Assembly (NCBI GenBank): GCA_934120635.1
Contig: CAKOUR010000007.1
Location: 1-64,000 of the forward strand
Source of the DNA: an uncultured Bacilli bacterium
GTDB lineage: Bacteria; Bacillota_I; Bacilli_A; RF39; UBA660
DNA: 64,000 nt
Direction: 5' to 3'
Part shown: positions 17,253 to 26,683 of the stretch, one piece after another
How the letters are laid out: each line of letters opens with the position of its first letter
Position numbering within the stretch: position 1 is the stretch's first letter
Made by a program: the position numbers and the translations under genes
The notes under the pieces: generated by a model
What the model was told of the DNA's origin: nothing
The model's database searches: none
What the model saw: only the letters and a program-made list of their open reading frames with translations

Positions 17253-18483
17253 ATTTAATGATAAAAAAAATGCTGTTTGGAATACTATTGGTACAACTTT
17301 AAATGCATTTAATTCATTGTTTTTTATGATTATTGCTATACGTATAAATGGTACTGATTCTGCTGGAATTTTTACTTATGCCTTTTCTATATCTGCTCTT
17401 TTTAATATTATTGGTGTTTATTATGGGAGAGTTTATCAAGTAACTGAAAATTCTAAATTTACTGATAGTGATTTTTTTGGTAACAAGTTATTGACTTGTA
17501 CATTTATGTTGCTTCTTTCAATTTTATTTATTCTTTGTAATAGTTATAATTTAGAAAAAGGATTGATTATTTTTGTTTTGTCTATTTATCGAACATTAGA
17601 AGCTTTCGCAGAGGTTTTGTATGCTTACTATCAAAAAAATAATGAATTATATAAAGTTGGTATTTCTCTTGTCGTTAAAAATCTTTTAGGCTTATTTTTG
17701 TTTGGGCTTGTTGATTATTTGACAAAGAGTATTTTATATTCAACTATTATTTTGACAATCAATTATTTTGTTATAATGTTGTTGTATGATATGCAAGCAA
17801 TAAAAAAGTATAAAATTAATATTTTGAAAATGAGTAAATCTCATGTAACTTCAATATTAAAGCAAGGATTTCTTCCATTTTTATTAGCTTTCTTTCTTCA
17901 ACTTTTACTTAATATTCCTAGATATATAATTGATTTAAAGACGCCTAGTGAAAGTGCAGTATGGGGAATTATAATAATGCCTGCTTCAATTATGATTTTA
18001 ATTGGTCAATTTAGTTTAGCTCCATTCATTATGGAATTATTTGAATTGTACAGCAATCATGAAATCAAGAAGTATTTAGCTAAGGTTAAAAATATTTGCC
18101 TTTTCGTTTTAGGAGGAGGAATTATTGGCGTTATATGTGCATGGTTGTTTGGAATACCTGTATTGAATTTTGTTTATGGTATTGATTTAGATAAGTATAG
18201 GATGCCATTGTTGTTGATTATTTTGGGGGCTATTTTAAGTGGACTTCAAAATATTTTATATAATCTTTTAGTTGCAATGAGGTATATTAAAGTACAAGTG
18301 TATATTTATTTGGCATGTATAATATTGGCATTTTTTCTATTTTATTTTCTTATTGATTATCATGGCGTTTTGGGTGCTAGTGTTGCTTATTTACTAATTA
18401 TGGGTATTTTATTTTTTGTATATGCAGTTATCTTTTTGATATATTCTAAGAGAAATGGAGGTTATTCAAATGGTGAAAGTTAG
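17242..18483 (+). CDS. Wzx-like oligosaccharide flippase (MOP superfamily)
   Basis: About 413 aa with roughly twelve hydrophobic helices and few charged loops. N-terminal NAVWNTIGTTLNAFNSLFFM and GIFTYAFSISALFNIIGVY are typical of polysaccharide flippases. ATG 17242 (or GTG 17239 immediately before) lies inside the end of the DUF2304 gene. A flippase in the same operon as an ABC exporter is unusual: either two glycans are made, or it flips a separate lipid-linked sugar. Confidence 0.82.
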   Translation: MKNKFNDKKNAVWNTIGTTLNAFNSLFFMIIAIRINGTDSAGIFTYAFSISALFNIIGVYYGRVYQVTENSKFTDSDFFGNKLLTCTFMLLLSILFILCNSYNLEKGLIIFVLSIYRTLEAFAEVLYAYYQKNNELYKVGISLVVKNLLGLFLFGLVDYLTKSILYSTIILTINYFVIMLLYDMQAIKKYKINILKMSKSHVTSILKQGFLPFLLAFFLQLLLNIPRYIIDLKTPSESAVWGIIIMPASIMILIGQFSLAPFIMELFELYSNHEIKKYLAKVKNICLFVLGGGIIGVICAWLFGIPVLNFVYGIDLDKYRMPLLLIILGAILSGLQNILYNLLVAMRYIKVQVYIYLACIILAFFLFYFLIDYHGVLGASVAYLLIMGILFFVYAVIFLIYSKRNGGYSNGES

Positions 18484-19429
18484 TGTGATTGTTCCTGTTT
18501 ATAATGTTGAGAAATTTATTAATAGATGCGTTGATAGTATATTGAGTCAAACGTTTAAAGATTTTGAGTTAATTTTGGTCAATGATGGTTCAAAGGATAA
18601 ATCTTTAGAAATTATTGAAAAATATCGAATGGATAAGAGAGTAAGAATTTTTACTCAAAAAAATCAGGGTCCTGCTGTGGCTAGAAATTTTGGTATTTCG
18701 GTTTCTAAAGGAAGTTATATTATGTTTATTGATTCAGATGATTATATTGATTCAGATTATGTAGAAACTTATTATAATAAAATAAAAAATTGTAATTATG
18801 ATGTTGTAGTCGGTGGATATAAACGAGTTGTTGATGATAAAGTTAAATTTATTTTGAAATTAAAAAATGAGGAGTTTTCTAAGTATATTGTTACTGGACC
18901 TTATTGTAGGATAATCAAAAAAAGTTTTTTGGAAAAAAATAATATTTCTTTTTTAAATACGAATAGTAGTGAGGATGTTTATTTTAACTTGATGATTTAC
19001 AATACTACGAATAAAATTGGAATAATTGATTATTCTGGATATTATTATTTTTATAATTCGAATTCAATTTCTAATACTGCACACAAAGGATTTAAGAAAG
19101 AAATTAAAATTATTGAGTTATTAGATTTGATTAATGTTAAAGAAAGTTATAATTTAGAATTAAATCAATATTATGTAATTCGTTATATTATTTGGTATTT
19201 GCTTTATTCAGGAAAAACTGCTACACCAAAAAGTTTTGTTTTGGAATACCATAAATTATTTGATTGGTTAGAAAAAAATATTCCAAATTATAAAAAAAAT
19301 AAGTATTTATCTATATTTGCACCAAAAGGAGAACCATTTAAGTATCGTTTAATTATTAATTTATTTATGTTTATAAGTAATATTAAAATGGTAAGCTTGT
19401 TTTCTAAAGTATATTGCAAAGGTAGGTAG
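18470..19429 (+). CDS. Family 2 glycosyltransferase
   Basis: Start set at ATG 18470, 9 nt after GGAGG; the in-frame ATG at 18455 would place that site inside the gene. About 319 aa. GT-A fold: VSVIVPVYNVEKFINRCVDS, NDGSKD, GPAVARNFG and the DxD equivalent IDSDDYID are all present. Likely a cytoplasmic enzyme extending the polysaccharide. It is closely similar to the next gene and probably a duplicate. Donor sugar unknown. Confidence 0.88.
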   Translation: MVKVSVIVPVYNVEKFINRCVDSILSQTFKDFELILVNDGSKDKSLEIIEKYRMDKRVRIFTQKNQGPAVARNFGISVSKGSYIMFIDSDDYIDSDYVETYYNKIKNCNYDVVVGGYKRVVDDKVKFILKLKNEEFSKYIVTGPYCRIIKKSFLEKNNISFLNTNSSEDVYFNLMIYNTTNKIGIIDYSGYYYFYNSNSISNTAHKGFKKEIKIIELLDLINVKESYNLELNQYYVIRYIIWYLLYSGKTATPKSFVLEYHKLFDWLEKNIPNYKKNKYLSIFAPKGEPFKYRLIINLFMFISNIKMVSLFSKVYCKGR

Positions 19430-19433
19430 TTTT

Positions 19434-20405
19434 GTGGATAAAATTAGTGTAATTGTTCCAGTTTATAATGCTGAGAAATTTATTGATAAATGTATAGAAA
19501 GTGTTATCAATCAAACTTATAAAGAGATTGAACTTATTTTAGTTAATGATGGTTCAAAAGATAATTCATTGAAAATTTTACAAAAATATGAAAAACAATA
19601 CCCTAAGATGATAAAAGTTTTTAATCAAGATAATCAGGGAGCAGGTGCTGCTAGAAATTTAGGAATAAAGAATGTTTCTGGAAAATATATTTTTTTCTTA
19701 GATAGTGATGATTGGATTGAGCCTGATTACTTATTTAAATTATATAATGATATTTCTAGTAATGATATGGTTATTTCCGGTTTTAAGAGTTATGATATTG
19801 ATAATTCATTACTTTTTACTGAAAATATTAAAGATAATCCATGGACTAAATTTAAATATTGTTCTACTACTGGAAAGATGATTTTATCTAGTTTGATTTT
19901 AGAAAATAATATTTTGTTTAAAAAATTTAAAATTTGTGAAGATGCTTATTTTTGGTTTGAATGTTATTCTAAAACAAATAAAATAAACATTTCTTCATCT
20001 TCTGGTTATTGTCGATTAAAGAACCCAACATCTATTACTCATACTTTAAATACTAAAAAAAGTAATAGTATTGTTGATGTACTAAAATGTATTGATTCTG
20101 ATATAGATTGTAGCAATTTTGACAAAAGGTTATTGTCATATTTTTATCTTAAGTCCATTGTTTTAGATATTCTGCTTGCTATTGATGATTTTTCTACTGA
20201 TATTTTAGTTAAACGATTTGAAGATAATGTAAAATGGTATAAACAATTTTTGAAGAAAATGGACTTAAAATTTAAAACAATTCACTTAAAATATGAAACT
20301 TTGAAGATCAATTTTGTTGTAAATATATTTGTTATTTTTTATAAATTAAAGATTTTATCTGTACTTATTTATTTATTAAAAAAAGGTAAGGTGAGAGTTG
20401 AATGA
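19434..20405 (+). CDS. Family 2 glycosyltransferase
   Basis: GTG start at 19434, preceded by AAAGGTAGG and only 4 bp after the previous stop. 323 aa. ISVIVPVYNAEKFIDKCIES, NDGSKDNS, GAGAARNLG and LDSDDWIEPDY are the usual GT2 landmarks. Paralogous to the gene at 18470. Its TGA stop overlaps the next start (ATGA). Donor and acceptor not determinable. Confidence 0.88.
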   Translation: MDKISVIVPVYNAEKFIDKCIESVINQTYKEIELILVNDGSKDNSLKILQKYEKQYPKMIKVFNQDNQGAGAARNLGIKNVSGKYIFFLDSDDWIEPDYLFKLYNDISSNDMVISGFKSYDIDNSLLFTENIKDNPWTKFKYCSTTGKMILSSLILENNILFKKFKICEDAYFWFECYSKTNKINISSSSGYCRLKNPTSITHTLNTKKSNSIVDVLKCIDSDIDCSNFDKRLLSYFYLKSIVLDILLAIDDFSTDILVKRFEDNVKWYKQFLKKMDLKFKTIHLKYETLKINFVVNIFVIFYKLKILSVLIYLLKKGKVRVE

Positions 20406-21193
20406 AAATTTTACATACTTTTGTAGTACTAGCCTATAAAGAAAGTCCTTATTTGGAAGAATGTTTAAAATCTGTAACAAATCAAGAATACAAAAGTAAG
20501 GTAGTGATTGCTACTACTACTGATAATGAATATATTAGAAATTTGGCTAAGAAATATAAAGTAGACGTTGTTGTTGGTAAGCATACTAATATTGGGGGAG
20601 ATTTTGATTTTGCTGTTCAAACTTGTAAAACAGAACTTGTGACGGTAGCTCATCAGGACGATGTTTATAATGTGAATTATTCTAAGAGGATGGTTGATTT
20701 ATATTTAAAATATCCTGATGCGAATATTTTATTTTCAGATTATTATGAGATTAGAAAGAAAGAAAAGGTAAGTAATAATACTAATTTAAAAATTAAAAGA
20801 ATTATGTTGTTTCCTTTAAGATGTCATAAAATATCTAAGTTAAAATTTGTAAAAAGATGGGGAATAAGATTTGGAAATGCTATTTGTTGTCCAGCGGTTA
20901 CTTTTGTTGTGAAAAATTGTCCAAAAGAGATATTTACATCAGATTACCAGTGTAATGTCGATTGGTTTGCTTGGGAGAAATTAAGCAAATTAAAGGGGAG
21001 ATTTATTTATGAGAAAAAAGTACTTATGGGTCATAGAATCTCAGAAGAATCGACAACAACAGATATTATAAAAAATGGAATAAGGACAAAAGAAGATTAT
21101 TCTATTTATTGTAAATTTTGGCCTAGATGGATAGCAAAATTGTTGACTAAAGCATATAAGAATAGTGAGAAATCTAATCAATTAAATACATAA
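20402..21193 (+). CDS. Family 2 glycosyltransferase, short type
   Basis: 263 aa GT2-like protein: HTFVVLAYKESPYLEECLKS at the start, then a shorter donor-binding half with AHQDDVYN as the likely metal-binding motif and DWFAWEKLS further on. HQDD in place of DSDD marks a different subgroup from the two genes before it. Last gene of the operon that starts at 10311; followed by a bidirectional terminator. Confidence 0.82.
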   Translation: MKILHTFVVLAYKESPYLEECLKSVTNQEYKSKVVIATTTDNEYIRNLAKKYKVDVVVGKHTNIGGDFDFAVQTCKTELVTVAHQDDVYNVNYSKRMVDLYLKYPDANILFSDYYEIRKKEKVSNNTNLKIKRIMLFPLRCHKISKLKFVKRWGIRFGNAICCPAVTFVVKNCPKEIFTSDYQCNVDWFAWEKLSKLKGRFIYEKKVLMGHRISEESTTTDIIKNGIRTKEDYSIYCKFWPRWIAKLLTKAYKNSEKSNQLNT

Positions 21194-21194
21194 A

Positions 21195-21225
21195 AAAATA
21201 CGTTTCTAAATAGAAGCGTATTTTT
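21195..21225. terminator. Bidirectional terminator between convergent genes
   Basis: AAAATACGTTTCT (21195-21207) pairs with AGAAGCGTATTTT (21212-21224) with one G-T pair and a 4-nt loop; A run on the left and T run on the right. It ends the GT2 operon and the reverse GH25 gene. Confidence 0.8.
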
Positions 21226-21226
21226 G

Positions 21227-23728
21227 CTAATCAAATATGTCCCATCCAATATCTAAATCAACATTAGTTTTAATTCCATTAATAACTCCCTTTTCTGAGA
21301 ATTGCCATAATTTATAAGGTATTTCATTATAAGTAGGGTTAGATGCTAATGCTTGATTATAATTTGTTAATTTTATTTGCCATTCTGCAAGCCATAAGTC
21401 ATATTTGTTTTTTAAATTATTTGTATCCAAATAGTTTGTAAGCCAACTTTTATTTGCATAAATACCACATTTATATCCATTAGCCTCAATATTTTCACAA
21501 AAAGTTGAAGCAATGTTCGTTAATCTTTCTTTCCCAAGATAAGTAAGTTTTGGCTCTTCCATATCAATATAAACGGATGTTTTTAAATTTGGTTTATAAC
21601 TTACTTCTCTTAATACTCTTAAAACATGTTCTGCTTCACTTGTTGCCGATTCGGAGTCAGCATTTAACCTTGTTGAACCAGTAACATTCTTAGCATAGGA
21701 ATACAAGTAAACGGCATAAGGAATATTATATTTTTCACAATTTTGGACATTGGTTACAAATTTTTTATCGTCTTGTGAAAGCCAATTATCTCCAATTCCA
21801 AGTTTTATTACAACAAAATCAATATTTGTATTAGCAACTTTTTCCCAGTCAATATCTCCCTGATACGAAGAAACATCGATTCCGGTATAACTTTTTTTAG
21901 TTTGGTTAACATTAAGTTTGAACAATTGATTTGGATTAGTGTTGTTACATGTCCCAACTTGAATGTTTGTACCATTTTCTATATTACTATTCGCTAAACA
22001 AACATTTCCTTTTTTAGAAGTAATTAAGATACTTCCATTTCCATCATCCTTTATTCTCCATAATTGCGCATCTGTGTTATTTCTTTTGTATAGTTGAACA
22101 TAATTTCCAGGTGTAATATTGCCTCCTTTTAAATCAATTGTTGTATTTCTGTTTAATGAACTTGTAATACTATAATAACCATTTCCTTCATATGTAAAAT
22201 ACCAAATTTGTGCTTTACTATCATTAGAAGAATAAAGTTGAATATTTGTCTCGTTTTTCTTTGAACCATTTGCAACTTCAATGACTTTGTTTTTGTCAAT
22301 TGAACTAGAAATCGTGTAGTAACCATTCGCGATGGTTTTTCCATTTTCATTAATCTTTGTTTGTTCTATATAAAATATTTGAGTATTTTGTTGGTTAGGG
22401 GAGGTAAGATTAACATTTGTTCCATTCGCAATGTTACCATTTGAAATATTTAAATATAGCTGATTTTGGTTGATAAGATAAAACGTATTTTCATCGATAT
22501 ATTGTAAACTCCATTCTGTTGGTGTTTCTTGTAATAAAACATTGTTATTATTGTCACTAGATAAATATAGATTAGAATTTAATCCAGATTTGATGTAATA
22601 ATTTTTATTCGCTAGTTTTTCAAAATACCACTTTTGCGCATTTGTGTTATTGTCATCATAAGTTTGTACGTTTGTATTAGAAAGTCCAATTCCACCAGTT
22701 ACATCAATAACTTTATCTCGATTATGATTTGATTTGATCGTATAAATTCCACTTTCTAAAGTTTGTTCATCTATTTTTGTAAATTGAAATTTTTGGGCAT
22801 TAGTTCCATTATCATAATAGATTTGTACATTAGTTCCATTTGAAGTATTGGCTCCTTCTAGGTCGAGGGATAATCTATTTTTTTTAGCCATAATTTGATA
22901 ATAGCCATTACTTAAATCTTTTATTATCCAAGTTTGTGCATCGGTATTATTGCAATCATATAATTGTACATTGGTTCCACTAGTGAATGATGCTCCGTTT
23001 ATATCAAGGCATTTTTTTCTATTTAATTTACTACTAATAGAATAGTAACCATTATCAAGATATTTGACTATCCATTTTTGAGCATTAGTATTATTTTTAT
23101 CATATAGTTGTACATTGGTATAGTTTGCTTGATTTCCACCATATACATCAATAACTTTATTTTGATTTAAGCTACTATTTATAATATAAGTTCCATCTTC
23201 TATAGTCTTTACAGGTGTAACTTCTTTAATTAATCTAAATTTTTGAGCATTGGTATTGTTACATTGATATAATTGAATATTTGTTCCATTTCCAGTATTA
23301 GCACCTGATAAATCTAAACAATAATTATTATCTGTTGATTTTATTGTATAAATATCATTTTCTATTTGGACTAAAGTCCATTTTTGGGCATTAGTATTAT
23401 TTGTATCATATAGTTGAATATTAGAATAATTTGCTATGATTCCGCTAGTAATATCAAAGACTTTATTTTGATTGATACTACTTGCTATTTGATAATAACC
23501 ATCACTTTGTCTTATAAAATTCCATTTTTGAGCATTCGTATCGTTAGACTGCCATATTCTAATATTAGAACCGTTTGCTGTATTAGCACTAGTTAAATCT
23601 ATTACTTTACTATTATTAATGGTGCTTTGAATCGTATAAGTTCCATCAGTAAGTTCTTCTGCGTAAGTTATTTTTAAATTAAAAATTAAACAAATCATTA
23701 AAAATAGTAAAATTTTTTTTCTTTTCAT
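21227..23728 (-). CDS. Secreted GH25 lysozyme with twelve ricin-type subrepeats
   Basis: 833 aa. Signal peptide 1-23 ending ITYA. Residues about 26-610 hold twelve subrepeats with the G.Y.I.S..N...LD..G......NVQLY..N.TNAQKW pattern, i.e. about four beta-trefoil ricin-B carbohydrate-binding domains. Residues 614-833 are a GH25 muramidase: GIDVSSYQGDIDW (Asp618) and YIDMEEP (Asp722, Glu724), then LWLAEW and LWQFS. The family cleaves N-acetylmuramic acid-GlcNAc bonds. Likely a secreted or wall-bound autolysin or a lytic enzyme against other cells. Its site inside the polysaccharide locus suggests the trefoils bind that glycan. Subrepeats 8-9 are degenerate. Confidence 0.92.
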   Translation of the reverse strand: MKRKKILLFLMICLIFNLKITYAEELTDGTYTIQSTINNSKVIDLTSANTANGSNIRIWQSNDTNAQKWNFIRQSDGYYQIASSINQNKVFDITSGIIANYSNIQLYDTNNTNAQKWTLVQIENDIYTIKSTDNNYCLDLSGANTGNGTNIQLYQCNNTNAQKFRLIKEVTPVKTIEDGTYIINSSLNQNKVIDVYGGNQANYTNVQLYDKNNTNAQKWIVKYLDNGYYSISSKLNRKKCLDINGASFTSGTNVQLYDCNNTDAQTWIIKDLSNGYYQIMAKKNRLSLDLEGANTSNGTNVQIYYDNGTNAQKFQFTKIDEQTLESGIYTIKSNHNRDKVIDVTGGIGLSNTNVQTYDDNNTNAQKWYFEKLANKNYYIKSGLNSNLYLSSDNNNNVLLQETPTEWSLQYIDENTFYLINQNQLYLNISNGNIANGTNVNLTSPNQQNTQIFYIEQTKINENGKTIANGYYTISSSIDKNKVIEVANGSKKNETNIQLYSSNDSKAQIWYFTYEGNGYYSITSSLNRNTTIDLKGGNITPGNYVQLYKRNNTDAQLWRIKDDGNGSILITSKKGNVCLANSNIENGTNIQVGTCNNTNPNQLFKLNVNQTKKSYTGIDVSSYQGDIDWEKVANTNIDFVVIKLGIGDNWLSQDDKKFVTNVQNCEKYNIPYAVYLYSYAKNVTGSTRLNADSESATSEAEHVLRVLREVSYKPNLKTSVYIDMEEPKLTYLGKERLTNIASTFCENIEANGYKCGIYANKSWLTNYLDTNNLKNKYDLWLAEWQIKLTNYNQALASNPTYNEIPYKLWQFSEKGVINGIKTNVDLDIGWDIFD

Positions 23729-23759
23729 AAGTATTCTCCTTTCAAATATTTTCTATAAA

Positions 23760-23768
23760 ATTATATCA
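23760..23768 (-). promoter_or_regulatory. Extended -10 promoter of the GH25 gene
   Basis: On the minus strand TGATATAAT (23768-23760) is an extended -10 element. No good -35 is visible 17 bp upstream. AAAGGAG precedes the ATG at 23728. Confidence 0.45.
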
Positions 23769-23851
23769 TAGTTATTTGGTAAATGTATAGAGAAAAAAAT
23801 ACTTTAATTTTTTTATTTGACTTAAGTTTTTTTATATTTACATTATTATTG

Positions 23852-23901
23852 GTAAAGCAACTGATATTTGCTTTACTTTTTTTATGATTTTTCGTTATAA
23901 T
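23852..23901 (+). promoter_or_regulatory. Promoter with overlapping dyad upstream of the GtrB-like gene
   Basis: TTTACT (23872-23877), 18 bp, TATAAT (23896-23901). The -35 lies in the right arm of a perfect 9-bp inverted repeat, GTAAAGCAA (23852-23860) / TTGCTTTAC (23868-23876). The repeat could be an operator or, because a T run follows, an isolated terminator. The rest of the 230-bp divergent region shows no coding sequence. Confidence 0.45.
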
Positions 23902-23958
23902 ATAAATAAGAAGGAGAGTTATTTTTAAGTATTTTAAAGCTTAAAAAATAAATGTATT

Positions 23959-24912
23959 ATGATGGAGAAGTTATATATTGTTATTCCTTGTTATAATGAG
24001 GAAGAAGTTTTAAATAAAACAAAGACTGAATTAAAGAAGAAAATGAATACTTTAATTCAAAATAAAAAGATTGATAAACAATCTAAAGTAATATTTGTTA
24101 ATGATGGATCTAAAGATAAGACTTGGGATTTAATTCAACAATTTTATCAGGAAGATAAACTTTTTGGAGGAATTAATTTATCGAGAAATAGAGGACATCA
24201 GAATGCTTTATTAGCAGGTCTTTTGACGGTTCAGGATGATGCTGATATTGTTATTAGTATGGATGCTGATTTACAAGATGATATTGATGCTATAGATTTA
24301 ATGATTGAGAAAAGAAAAGAAGGCGCTGATGTTGTTTATGGGGTTAGAAATAGTAGGAAGAAAGATAGTTTCTTTAAAAGGACAACAGCCCAAGGTTTTT
24401 ATCGGGTAATGAAGATGCTTGGCGTAGATGTTATTTATAATCATGCTGATTATCGGCTTACTTCAAGAAGAGTATTGGATTCATTAAAGGATTATAGAGA
24501 AGTTAATTTATTTTTAAGAGGAATATTTCCCTTAATTGGATTTAAGAGTGATATTGTTTATTATGAGAGAAAAGAAAGATTTGCTGGGAAGAGTAAGTAT
24601 CCTTTGAAGAAGATGTTAAATTTTGCGTGGGATGGGATTACTTCTTTTAGTGTTAAGCCTATTCGTTTGGTTTTAAATGTAGGAGTTGTAATTTTAATAT
24701 TAAGTCTTTTAATGATTCTTTATTCTGTTATTCAAAAAGTATTAGGAAATACAGTGGATGGATGGACTTTTATTGTTTGTTCCTTATGGCTTTTAGGAGG
24801 AATACAAATGTTATCTCTTGGAATTATTGGTGAATATATTGGAAAGATTTATAGTGAAACAAAGGCAAGACCTAGATATTTAGTTACAGACTATTTAGTT
24901 TCTAAAGATTAA
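23959..24912 (+). CDS. GtrB/CsbB-like polyprenyl-phosphate glycosyltransferase
   Basis: 317 aa: GT2 domain (IPCYNEEEV, NDGSKDKTW, NRGHQNALLAG, DADLQDD) followed by two C-terminal membrane helices (about 235-260 and 275-300). This is the layout of GtrB, CsbB and YkoT enzymes, which make undecaprenyl-phosphate-sugar on the inner face for later transfer outside. ATG 23959 or 23962; no clear ribosome binding site adjoins either, the nearest GGAG being about 40 nt upstream. The GT-C protein and GtrA-like protein downstream complete the three-component set. Confidence 0.88.
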   Translation: MMEKLYIVIPCYNEEEVLNKTKTELKKKMNTLIQNKKIDKQSKVIFVNDGSKDKTWDLIQQFYQEDKLFGGINLSRNRGHQNALLAGLLTVQDDADIVISMDADLQDDIDAIDLMIEKRKEGADVVYGVRNSRKKDSFFKRTTAQGFYRVMKMLGVDVIYNHADYRLTSRRVLDSLKDYREVNLFLRGIFPLIGFKSDIVYYERKERFAGKSKYPLKKMLNFAWDGITSFSVKPIRLVLNVGVVILILSLLMILYSVIQKVLGNTVDGWTFIVCSLWLLGGIQMLSLGIIGEYIGKIYSETKARPRYLVTDYLVSKD

Positions 24913-24927
24913 AGTAAGAGGTAAGAG

Positions 24928-26502
24928 ATGAAATGTATTTTAAAAAAATTTTCTAAAAATAAATTTAAAGATAAGTTTAGAGATAAGTTTAGAGATAAAT
25001 TTAAAGATAAGTATTTTTTCTTTCTTTTTTGTTTTTTTCTTTCTTTTGTTATTTTATTTTTTTGTTCAAAGAATTCTCCTTTTTATCCTTTTAATAATTG
25101 GGTAGATGAGAATGCTTTTTATACGGTTGGTATTTCGTGGCGACATGGAATTTTACCTTACTTAGATTTATTTGAGCAAAAAGGGCCACTTTTATATTTA
25201 ATTTTTATGCTTTCTTCTTGGATTCTTCCGTATTCTTTTTTGCCTATTTTTCTTTTAGAAGTTGTTTGCTATACTTGGTTTTTATATTTTTCGGGGAAAG
25301 TAATTACGTTGTTTTTAGAGAAGAAATATGTTTATTTTATTCTTCCTCTTTTTGCAAGTTTAATTGCAGGAAGTATTTTCTTTAGTAGCGGTGGTTCTGC
25401 TGAGGAGTTTTGTTTGCCGATATTGATGAAGATGTTATATGATTTGCTTTACTATTTTGTTAAGGGTAGTATTAGGAAAAAAACTCTTTTTTGGGATGGT
25501 TTTTTTGCGGGAGTAATGGCAATGATTAAGTTTACTTTCTTAGGTTTTCCTTTTGCTTTTATGATGTGTTTGTTTTTTTGTTTTCTTTTTTCAAGAGAAT
25601 ACTTCAAAAGTCTTTTCTCGTGTGTTCTCTTTTTACTAGGAATGAGTATTCCTGTTTTGGGATTTTGTCTTTATTTTTATTTTCACCATGGACTTGATGT
25701 TTTTATTAATACGTATTTTATTTTTAATATATTTGGTTATACTAAAAAGCTTCCTTTACTTATTCGAATAGAGATGATATTTCTTTCTTTCTATAAAAAG
25801 CTGACAACAAATGTAATTGTTTTTCATTTGATTGATTTAGGGATGATTTATTTTCTTATTCGTGGGAAGTTATCTCGAAAGGGAAAGGTATCGCTTATTT
25901 TATTTTTTTCTTTAGGGGCTTTAGGAATCTATTATGGGGCAAAGGATTTTTATTATTATTTTTTAATGATATTGCCTTTTTGTTTGATTGGTTTTATTAG
26001 TTTATTTTTATTATTGAAGGAAAAAGTTAATTTTAAAGAGAAAAAAATACGAATTTATACTTTTCTTGTTGTTATTTTTTGTTCATTAATCTTTGTTTTT
26101 ACTTCTCCTAATTTGATGTATGCTAAAAATAAAAAAGAGGATTTGGTACAATATCAATTTGCAAAAATTATTCAAGAAGGGGGAGGAAAAACTTTATTGA
26201 ATTATGGATTTTTGGATGGAGGATTTTATTTTGCTAGTCGAATTTTACCAAATACCAAATATTTTGAAAAGCAAAATGCATTTATTCCTGGGATGAGGGA
26301 AAAATTAGATGAAGAAATAAGAGAGCAAAAGTTTGATTATATTGTTTTAAGAAGAGGAATTCATATGAAAGAGATCAATCCTAATATTTTAAATTATTAT
26401 GAATTAGTGAGTAGTAAAAAGGTTCAAGAAAGAGAATTTTTTTATACTTATCTTTTGTATCATAAAAAGAATCAATTAGAAGTCGATTCTTATATTCTTT
26501 AG
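24928..26502 (+). CDS. Polytopic membrane glycosyltransferase, GT-C type (ArnT/PMT-like)
   Basis: 524 aa, about eleven membrane helices. The first outer loop holds NWVDENAFYTVGISW followed by GILPYLDLFEQKGPLLY, the pattern of GT-C enzymes with an acidic catalytic loop and the PY.D.fe.KGP block. It would use the polyprenyl-phosphate sugar made by the preceding gene and modify a wall polymer or protein outside the membrane. Residues about 8-25 are a Lys/Asp/Phe/Arg repeat encoded by 12-bp DNA repeats. Confidence 0.78.
   Translation: MKCILKKFSKNKFKDKFRDKFRDKFKDKYFFFLFCFFLSFVILFFCSKNSPFYPFNNWVDENAFYTVGISWRHGILPYLDLFEQKGPLLYLIFMLSSWILPYSFLPIFLLEVVCYTWFLYFSGKVITLFLEKKYVYFILPLFASLIAGSIFFSSGGSAEEFCLPILMKMLYDLLYYFVKGSIRKKTLFWDGFFAGVMAMIKFTFLGFPFAFMMCLFFCFLFSREYFKSLFSCVLFLLGMSIPVLGFCLYFYFHHGLDVFINTYFIFNIFGYTKKLPLLIRIEMIFLSFYKKLTTNVIVFHLIDLGMIYFLIRGKLSRKGKVSLILFFSLGALGIYYGAKDFYYYFLMILPFCLIGFISLFLLLKEKVNFKEKKIRIYTFLVVIFCSLIFVFTSPNLMYAKNKKEDLVQYQFAKIIQEGGGKTLLNYGFLDGGFYFASRILPNTKYFEKQNAFIPGMREKLDEEIREQKFDYIVLRRGIHMKEINPNILNYYELVSSKKVQEREFFYTYLLYHKKNQLEVDSYIL
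24958..25010 (+). repeat. 12-bp in-frame minisatellite in the GT-C gene
   Basis: Four or more copies of a 12-bp unit close to AAGTTTAGAGAT / AAATTTAAAGAT, encoding FKDK/FRDK tetrapeptides. Unit length is a multiple of three, so copy-number change alters protein length but not frame. Confidence 0.8.
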
Positions 26503-26613
26503 TGGTGGTAAGAAATTGTTTTAAAATTGCTTTAGAGTAGGGATTAAGTGAAGAAGATATTAAAAGTAGATATGGAGAAGGTTTTTAAATTTATTGTTGA
26601 TGTCGTCAGCTAG

Positions 26614-26642
26614 TTGATAAAATTGGATAATTATTGTATGAT
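26614..26642 (+). promoter_or_regulatory. Promoter of the polysaccharide deacetylase gene
   Basis: TTGATA (26614-26619), 17 bp, TATGAT (26637-26642), with GGGAG and the TTG start 42 nt further on. The 181-bp gap from 26503 holds nothing else I can recognise. Confidence 0.6.
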
Positions 26643-26683
26643 TAATTTGAAATTTATTTGTTATTAATAGGGAGTGAAGAAGT

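Noticed and set aside
22153..23596. Short ORFs inside the ricin-GH25 gene
   Set aside because: They are frame shadows of the repeat DNA, without ribosome binding sites.
26503..26683. Small peptide starting GTG near 26549
   Set aside because: Only about 21 codons, no convincing ribosome binding site; a promoter explains the conserved-looking part.
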